Positions 60,985 to 64,000 of a stretch of DNA of 64,000 nucleotides are shown here, one piece after another. This DNA is from Chitinophaga sp. XS-30 (GTDB taxonomy: Bacteria; Bacteroidota; Bacteroidia; Chitinophagales; Chitinophagaceae): assembly GCF_008086345.1 (NCBI RefSeq), contig NZ_CP043006.1:5702032-5766031 (forward strand), given 5' to 3'. The first letter of the stretch is position 1. Every line of letters starts with the position of its first letter. The notes below the pieces were generated by a model. The model was not told the origin of the DNA. It worked only from the letters and a program-made list of their open reading frames with translations, and searched no databases. The position numbers and the translations under genes are program-made.

Positions 60985-63108
60985 TTAAAACGCCAGCAAC
61001 GCCGCCATACCCTGCTCCACCTTCCCGGCGGTGGGCAGCATCTCCTGCTCCAGCCTTTTGTTCAGCGGCACAGCGGGAAGGTCCATCGCCCCGATGGTCA
61101 TCACCGGCGCATCGAGGTATCTGAAGCATTCGGCGGAGATCTTTCCGGCCAGGCTCATCATGAAGGAATGGCTCACTTGTTCTTCTGTGAGCAGCAGACA
61201 TTTGCCGTGTTTGCGGACGGTGGTATAGATCAGCTCTTCATCCAGCGGATGTAGGGTGCGCAGGTCAACGATCTCCACACGGCCGGGGAATTTCGCGGCG
61301 GCGGCTTTCGCCCAGTACACGCCCATGCCGTAGGTGATCACGCCAATACTGTCTCCCGCTTCCGCGGATAATGCCACACGGCCTTTGCCGAAGGGCAAAA
61401 TATAATCCGGCGATGGCTCTATGGTCATGGCTTCCTGGGTACCCGGCACCTTGCTCCAGTACAGCCCTTTATGCTCCAGCATGATCACGGGATTGGGGTC
61501 GTGGAACGCGGCTTTCATCAGGCCCTTCAGATCCGCCGCATTGGAGGGATAAGCTATTTTGATGCCTTTGATGCTGAGCAATGTGGATTCAATGCTGCCG
61601 GAATGGTAAGGGCCACCACCACCGTACGCGCCCACCGGTACGCGAATGAGCGTTTGCACCGGGAACCTGCCCGCGGTGAGATAGCAGCTTTTGGATATTT
61701 CGCTGACGAGCTGATTGAAACCTGGATAGATGTAATCGCCAAACTGCACTTCCACCACCGGTTTTACGCCGGTTGCGGACAGCCCGGCCGTGCTGCCGAT
61801 GATATAGGCTTCCTGTATGGCGGTGTTATATACGCGATGGTCCCCGAACTTCTCTGCCAGCGTGGCCGCTTCGCGGAATACGCCACCGAGCCTGCGGCCA
61901 ACGTCCTGCCCGAACAGGATGGCTTCCGGATGCTCCTGCATCAGCTCTTCAATGGCATGAAGCGCGGCATCCACCATTACTACCTTGCCGCCGCCGGCCG
62001 GTGCGCGTTCGCCGCGCTCTTCGGTAACGGGAGTGGGCGCAAACACATGGTCCTGCACCGTGGAAGGATCAGGTTCGGCACTGTTCAGCGCATCGTCAAA
62101 ATCATCATCAACCAGCGAAAGCGCTTCGGCTTCCGCTTTTTCTATGTCAAGAAAATCCACGCCTGCCTGTAACAGGAATGCTTTCAGGCGTGGCAGGGGA
62201 TCACGGGACGCGTGTTTTTCAAGATCTTCAGCGCTGCGGTACCATTCCCGGCGGACGCCGGAGGTATGATGGCCGAGCAGGGGCGTTGCGGCATGCACAA
62301 GAACAGGTTTCCGCATGGAGCGGACATAGCCGATAGCGGATTCCATCGCGTGATAGCTGGCCTCGAAATCGCTCCCGTCTACCCGTATCCGCTCCAGCCC
62401 TTTAAACCCGGCGGCATATTCATAGGCGTCCATCGCACGGGCTTCGTCTGCGCTCACGGAGATCCCCCATTCATTGTCCTGCACCAGGTAGATAATGGGC
62501 AGGCCCTTCAGCACGGCGAACTGCAGGGCTTCGCTCACCTCTCCTTCGGTAACGCTGCCATCTCCCAGCGAACATAGCACCACCGGTTTTTCGGTGGTCT
62601 GCAGCAAGCCGGACTCCTCCAGGTATTGCACGCCCTGCGCCATACCGGTAGCGGGGATCACCTGCATGCCGGTAGCGCTGCTCTGATGCGGGATGAGAGG
62701 CTTGCCGGGCTGGCGGCTGCAGGGATGGCTGTAATAGGAACGGCCGGCGCTGAAGGGATCTTCCCCTTTGGCCAGCAGTTGCAGGATCAGCTCCCGCGGC
62801 GTGAAGCCCATGGCCAGCAGCATGCTGTCGTCCCGGTAATATGGACTCACATAATCCCATGGCTGCAGCAACAGGCCGGCCGCGATCTGGATCGCCTCAT
62901 GGCCGGAGGAAGTGGAATGCACATACTGGCAGGTGGAACGGTTGGCTTCGTACTTGTCCGCCAGGCTCCTGGCAATACACATGATACGGTAAGCCTGCAG
63001 CAGCAGGCCCCGGAATGCCGTATCATGTACATGGTGAGTAATGCTTGCTTCCAAAGTCGGAACGCTTATATTATCTTTAACCACGTAATACTGTTTTGGT
63101 GTTATCAA
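60985..63108 (-). CDS. Fused alpha/beta E1 subunit of a 2-oxoacid dehydrogenase complex
   Basis: The alpha part (about 1-340) has the thiamine-diphosphate motif GDGSVTEGEVSEALQ with NEWGIS; the beta part (about 385-707) has AILFGQDVGRRLGGVFREA and GGGPYHSGSIESTLL. One chain thus does both halves of the oxidative decarboxylation of branched-chain 2-oxoacids or pyruvate. No ATG exists at the 5' end: the frame opens after a TAG within the operator palindrome. Translation must begin at TTG (63108) or GTG (63084), since the conserved part starts before the first internal ATG. No E2/E3 genes adjacent. Confidence 0.87.
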   Translation of the reverse strand: MITPKQYYVVKDNISVPTLEASITHHVHDTAFRGLLLQAYRIMCIARSLADKYEANRSTCQYVHSTSSGHEAIQIAAGLLLQPWDYVSPYYRDDSMLLAMGFTPRELILQLLAKGEDPFSAGRSYYSHPCSRQPGKPLIPHQSSATGMQVIPATGMAQGVQYLEESGLLQTTEKPVVLCSLGDGSVTEGEVSEALQFAVLKGLPIIYLVQDNEWGISVSADEARAMDAYEYAAGFKGLERIRVDGSDFEASYHAMESAIGYVRSMRKPVLVHAATPLLGHHTSGVRREWYRSAEDLEKHASRDPLPRLKAFLLQAGVDFLDIEKAEAEALSLVDDDFDDALNSAEPDPSTVQDHVFAPTPVTEERGERAPAGGGKVVMVDAALHAIEELMQEHPEAILFGQDVGRRLGGVFREAATLAEKFGDHRVYNTAIQEAYIIGSTAGLSATGVKPVVEVQFGDYIYPGFNQLVSEISKSCYLTAGRFPVQTLIRVPVGAYGGGGPYHSGSIESTLLSIKGIKIAYPSNAADLKGLMKAAFHDPNPVIMLEHKGLYWSKVPGTQEAMTIEPSPDYILPFGKGRVALSAEAGDSIGVITYGMGVYWAKAAAAKFPGRVEIVDLRTLHPLDEELIYTTVRKHGKCLLLTEEQVSHSFMMSLAGKISAECFRYLDAPVMTIGAMDLPAVPLNKRLEQEMLPTAGKVEQGMAALLAF

Positions 63109-63110
63109 CC

Positions 63111-63132
63111 AATAGTTGCTCTAGCAACTATT
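63111..63132. promoter_or_regulatory. Operator of the MarR/E1 divergent promoter
   Basis: Ten-base arms AATAGTTGCT and AGCAACTATT flank a 2-base centre, a perfect inverted repeat of the size bound by MarR dimers. It is 21 bases before the MarR ATG and directly next to the E1 start. Confidence 0.72.
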
Positions 63133-63153
63133 GCTACTGCAAATTAAGTAAAT

Positions 63154-63588
63154 ATGCACGATACTTTCGTTAGTAACCCATCTTTTTTTAAGCTGGATGC
63201 TACGCTCAAGAAAATCCGGAACTACTGGCAGAAGAACTTTGATGCCCTGAAGAAGGATATTACGGTAGACCAGTGGCTGCTGATAGAGAATCTTTATAAA
63301 CACAAGCGCATCACCCACAACGAGTTGGCCCGGCTCACGTCAAAAGATATCACCACGGTTTCCCGGATCATTGAATTGCTGGTAAAAAAGGAGCTGGTGG
63401 AAAGGCAGGGCTCTACGGACGACCGCCGGAAAGTTTTCGTGCAACTCACTCCGGCCGGCATCAACAAATACAAGGACGTGCGGCCCGTGGTGCTGGAAAT
63501 GCGAAAAACGGGGTGGAACAATCTTTCGGAAGGGGACTATAATGAATTGACGAGGATACTGGATGTGATCTATAATAATATCCCCTGA
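63154..63588 (+). CDS. MarR-family transcriptional regulator
   Basis: The 144-residue protein has the winged helix of MarR proteins (LIENLYKHKRITHNELARLTSKDITTVSRIIELLVKKELVERQG, then RRKVFVQLTPAG). It is divergent from the E1 gene by 45 bases and most likely represses it and itself through the palindrome at 63111-63132. The ligand could be an acyl or 2-oxoacid intermediate; inference only. Confidence 0.92.
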   Translation: MHDTFVSNPSFFKLDATLKKIRNYWQKNFDALKKDITVDQWLLIENLYKHKRITHNELARLTSKDITTVSRIIELLVKKELVERQGSTDDRRKVFVQLTPAGINKYKDVRPVVLEMRKTGWNNLSEGDYNELTRILDVIYNNIP

Positions 63589-63762
63589 AAATAATATTAC
63601 CTGCCAACAGCATCAGTCTTTGTTGAACTGATCCGCATGCCTGCTTTATCAGCGAAAAACCATTATACCATTCAAAAAAAAGCCATCCTGTATTTTTAAA
63701 ATATTATTTTTATAGCATCAGAAAAACAGCGGCCACGCTGTTATGACCGGCAAGGACAATTA

Positions 63763-64000
63763 ATGCGGATGGAGAAGAATGTATCTATGGCTGACACCGA
63801 CATCTGGTCTTCCTACAGAAATGGCAACGAAGCATCATTCCGGGCACTGTATGATCATTATTATGCAGGGCTGCTTGGCTATGGATGCAGGTTCACCAAA
63901 GATCACCAGGCAATAGAGGAAAGCATACAGGACCTTTTTCTCAAACTATGGCGCAACCGCGCATCCATCGGCCCCGCTCCTTCCGTCAAATTCTACCTCT
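63763..64000 (+). CDS. ECF RNA polymerase sigma factor (partial, cut by the window end)
   Basis: The first 79 codons are present; start choices are ATG at 63763, 63769 or 63787. The sequence WSSYRNGNEASFRALYDHYYAGLLGYG and QAIEESIQDLFLKLWRNRASIG is region 1.2/2 of an ECF sigma factor, with the FLKLW motif typical of SusCD-locus sigma factors. A third FecR-SusC-SusD locus may follow outside the window. Confidence 0.88.
   Translation, partial: MRMEKNVSMADTDIWSSYRNGNEASFRALYDHYYAGLLGYGCRFTKDHQAIEESIQDLFLKLWRNRASIGPAPSVKFYL

Noticed and set aside
1-64000. CRISPR arrays, insertion sequences, integrases, prophage genes
   Set aside because: No regularly spaced direct repeats of 25-40 bases, no transposase or recombinase frame and no terminal inverted repeats were found by reading.

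Overview
The window looks like chromosomal DNA of a Chitinophagaceae member (Bacteroidota), probably Chitinophaga or a close relative. Evidence: two SusC/SusD loci each led by an ECF sigma factor and a FecR-type anti-sigma factor, many lipoproteins with short lipoboxes, a reg_prop/Y_Y_Y histidine kinase, several Bacteroidota-type promoters (TAnnTTTG), tRNAs without encoded CCA, and moderate GC. This taxonomic placement is inference from gene content.

Layout. 1-9.2 kb: the end of an unidentified gene and an NPP-type phosphodiesterase; an alpha/beta hydrolase-TPR operon; and a propeller histidine kinase with a NarL-type response regulator. A CCCC-N6-GGGG inverted repeat precedes each of these last three transcription units, suggesting a small autoregulated regulon. 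9.2-16.7 kb: hflK-hflC, a fragment of a discoidin-like gene, small proteins, a quinone-oxidoreductase-like enzyme, an odd class-II tRNA-like gene, a DUF3472 lipoprotein and a membrane protein/XRE regulator pair with two phased palindromes. 16.9-28.2 kb: GH43 and PL8 polysaccharide enzymes, thioredoxin, Crp/Fnr, isochorismatase-pirin, a serine hydrolase, AraC, an SRPBCC protein and tRNA-Met. 28.2-32.8 kb: a G-poor strand-asymmetric spacer, a BlaI/M56 pair and a propeller lipoprotein.

32.8-41.3 kb (minus strand): sigma, FecR, SusC, SusD, then a terminator, a truncated ROK kinase remnant and an MFS transporter. 41.4-44.0 kb: NIPSNAP protein, a TipA-like MerR regulator and a small lipoprotein. 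44.2-54.1 kb (minus strand): a second sigma-FecR-SusC-SusD locus that continues into an IPT/NHL lipoprotein and a parallel beta-helix lipoprotein.

54.7-59.4 kb is a visibly AT-richer block. It carries a complete His-Xaa-Ser (Hxs) radical-SAM peptide-modification system, hxsA-hxsD-hxsB-hxsC. HxsA has seven uninterrupted HxS triplets followed by a peptidoglycan-binding-like domain, and a 57-residue single-pass membrane ORF follows hxsC. This is the most interesting system in the window, because the product and chemistry of Hxs systems are, to my knowledge, not established. 59.4-64 kb: a beta-lactamase-fold lipoprotein, five GTAC units at 11-bp period, a fused alpha/beta 2-oxoacid dehydrogenase E1 that lacks an ATG start, a divergent MarR regulator with a near-perfect operator, and the start of a third ECF sigma factor.
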